Source: Bradyrhizobium commune
GTDB taxonomy: Bacteria > Pseudomonadota > Alphaproteobacteria > Rhizobiales > Xanthobacteraceae
Reading direction: 5' to 3'
Assembly: GCF_015624505.1 (NCBI RefSeq)
Contig: NZ_CP061379.1
Coordinates: 1,054,001-1,118,000, forward strand
DNA length: 64,000 nucleotides
Shown: in pieces, positions 62,983 to 64,000 of the stretch
How the letters are laid out: each line of letters starts with the position of its first letter
Position numbering within the stretch: position 1 is the first letter of the stretch
Position numbers and translations under genes: made by a program
The notes under the pieces: generated by a model
Told to the model about the DNA's origin: nothing
Databases searched by the model: none
The model's input: only the letters and a program-made list of their open reading frames with translations

Positions 62983-64000
62983 TCAGGCGCGCTGACGCAA
63001 GGCCGCCGGCTCGTCCTGCCGCTTCGACCAGGAAATATAATAGGCAACCGCCGTCATCGCCGCGAGACCGGCGAGGCTCACCCCGATCTGCATCACGACC
63101 AGATTGGCTCCGGTGATCAGGACGAGATGGCCGGCAAACGAAAGGAACACGCCGACGCAGAACACGGCGAGCCATTCCTCGCCGCATTTGATCACCATCT
63201 GGAGCGGCTTCCATTGCAGGCCCGGGTGGTCGGCCGGGATGAGATGGGTCGCCAGAAATGCGAGCGCGAGGAAGTGGAGCACGCGATAGGGCGCAAGGTT
63301 CTCCTTGTCGGTCGGCGCGATGCCGTTGAGCACGATGTCCGGCAGGTAAGCGGACAGCGCCGGCGAATGGCGCATCAAGGTGACCGCCATCGCAAACAGA
63401 AGATAGGCGCCCGCGAGCACGCGGAGCCATGACATGTTGTGCAGCGCGCGGCCGGGCGCGCCGGTCACGGCGAACCAGCCGCCCAGCACCATCAGCATCT
63501 GCCAGCAGTACGGATTGAAGGTCCATTCCTGGTCCGGCGAGATGCGAAAGCTCCAGTCGAACCAGCGTGCCGCGAAATAGAACGCGACCGATGCGGCCAG
63601 CGTTACGTTCGGCCGTCGCAACAGCCCCCACAGGGCGAACGGAAAGAACGCCATCAGCGGGATCATCAATTGCAGCAGATCGAGGTTCAGCGGCTCTTCC
63701 TGGAGCACGAGGCCACGGATCAGGATGCGCAGCGGATGCTCGAGGATGCCTGAGATGTTGTATTCCTGGATGAGCTCGGGTGCCATCGATTGCGAGGCGA
63801 CATAGGCGATGGTGTCGATATAGATCACGAACAGCACAACATAGGCGGCGTAGAGCCGCCAGACGCGGCGGAAGATGCGCGTCGCCGCGACGACATAGCC
63901 GCGCTCCAGCGCCATCCTGCCGTGGATGATGGCGACGCCATAGCCGACCACGAACACGAACAGGTCGGCGGCGCCGCTGAAGCCGAAATTGCGCAATGTC
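62983..64000 (-). CDS. OpgC-like membrane protein, partial (5' end outside window)
   Basis: Integral membrane protein, at least 339 codons visible; the frame stays open to the edge, so a TTG at 63996 is probably not the start. LRNFGFSGAADLFVFVVGYGVAIIHGRMALERG is the hallmark of OpgC (succinylation of periplasmic glucans), and multiple helices follow (FYFAARWFDWSFRI, WQMLMVLGGWFAVTG). The C-terminus is cytoplasmic and charged. OpgC adds succinyl groups to osmoregulated periplasmic glucans; the specific substituent here is not predictable. Confidence 0.88.
   Translation of the reverse strand, partial: TLRNFGFSGAADLFVFVVGYGVAIIHGRMALERGYVVAATRIFRRVWRLYAAYVVLFVIYIDTIAYVASQSMAPELIQEYNISGILEHPLRILIRGLVLQEEPLNLDLLQLMIPLMAFFPFALWGLLRRPNVTLAASVAFYFAARWFDWSFRISPDQEWTFNPYCWQMLMVLGGWFAVTGAPGRALHNMSWLRVLAGAYLLFAMAVTLMRHSPALSAYLPDIVLNGIAPTDKENLAPYRVLHFLALAFLATHLIPADHPGLQWKPLQMVIKCGEEWLAVFCVGVFLSFAGHLVLITGANLVVMQIGVSLAGLAAMTAVAYYISWSKRQDEPAALRQRA

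Overview
The window is high-GC alphaproteobacterial chromosome, almost certainly Bradyrhizobium or a very close relative. Evidence: a pim-type acyl-CoA dehydrogenase pair of the sizes known from Rhodopseudomonas/Bradyrhizobium (396 and 380 aa), a 184-aa membrane-anchored CycM-type cytochrome c, a yejABEF peptide importer with Tat-type binding proteins, a tad/cpa pilus locus with the alphaproteobacterial gene order, and many copies of short palindromic intergenic repeats. No rRNA, tRNA, CRISPR array or phage was seen.

Layout. 1-4134: end of a pimB-like thiolase, pimC, pimD and an SDR (dicarboxylate/fatty-acid beta-oxidation). 4396-7265: glpK, a small secreted protein and a glutathione-transferase-like protein. 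7464-12254 (minus): metF-metH. 12654-15411: LLM-class oxidoreductase, then pheA and kdsB on the minus strand. 15631-16185: cycM. 16399-24147: two tandem YejA-like binding proteins followed by yejB, yejE and yejF. 24148-27329: an accessory patch of lower GC, with a truncated copy of the neighbouring NlpC/P60 gene's 3' end, a 111-bp MITE-like element, an orphan ModA-like binding protein and a complete insertion sequence with 19-bp inverted repeats. 27326-31760: NlpC/P60 protein, M17 aminopeptidase, a 67-aa membrane protein and a metallophosphoesterase. 31852-44872: tad/cpa Flp-pilus region (TadD-like lipoprotein; cpaA-B-C-D-E-F-tadB-tadC; flp pilin; an unannotated 48-aa membrane ORF between flp and cpaA; a stand-alone pilus N-domain protein; two TadE-like pseudopilins) with a sterol-desaturase-family gene inside. 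44991-47364 (minus): cold-shock protein, IF-1 with a C-terminal extension, DEAD-box helicase. 47868-59874: a single-strand urea island, urtABCDE then ureD-A-B-(HD hydrolase)-C-(monooxygenase)-E-F-G. 60152-64000: a degenerate sensor histidine kinase, RidA and TetR proteins and a truncated OpgC-like gene.

How the parts work together. The urea island imports urea by an ABC transporter and hydrolyses it with Ni-urease. A sigma-54 (-24/-12) promoter upstream of urtA implies nitrogen control. The cpa/tad genes build a Flp adhesion pilus: flp is the pilin, CpaA the peptidase, CpaC the secretin, CpaF/TadA the motor and TadB/C the platform. metF and metH form the folate-dependent methionine branch. 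The cold-shock trio supports translation at low temperature. The most unusual region is 24.1-27.4 kb, where an insertion duplicated the end of a host gene.
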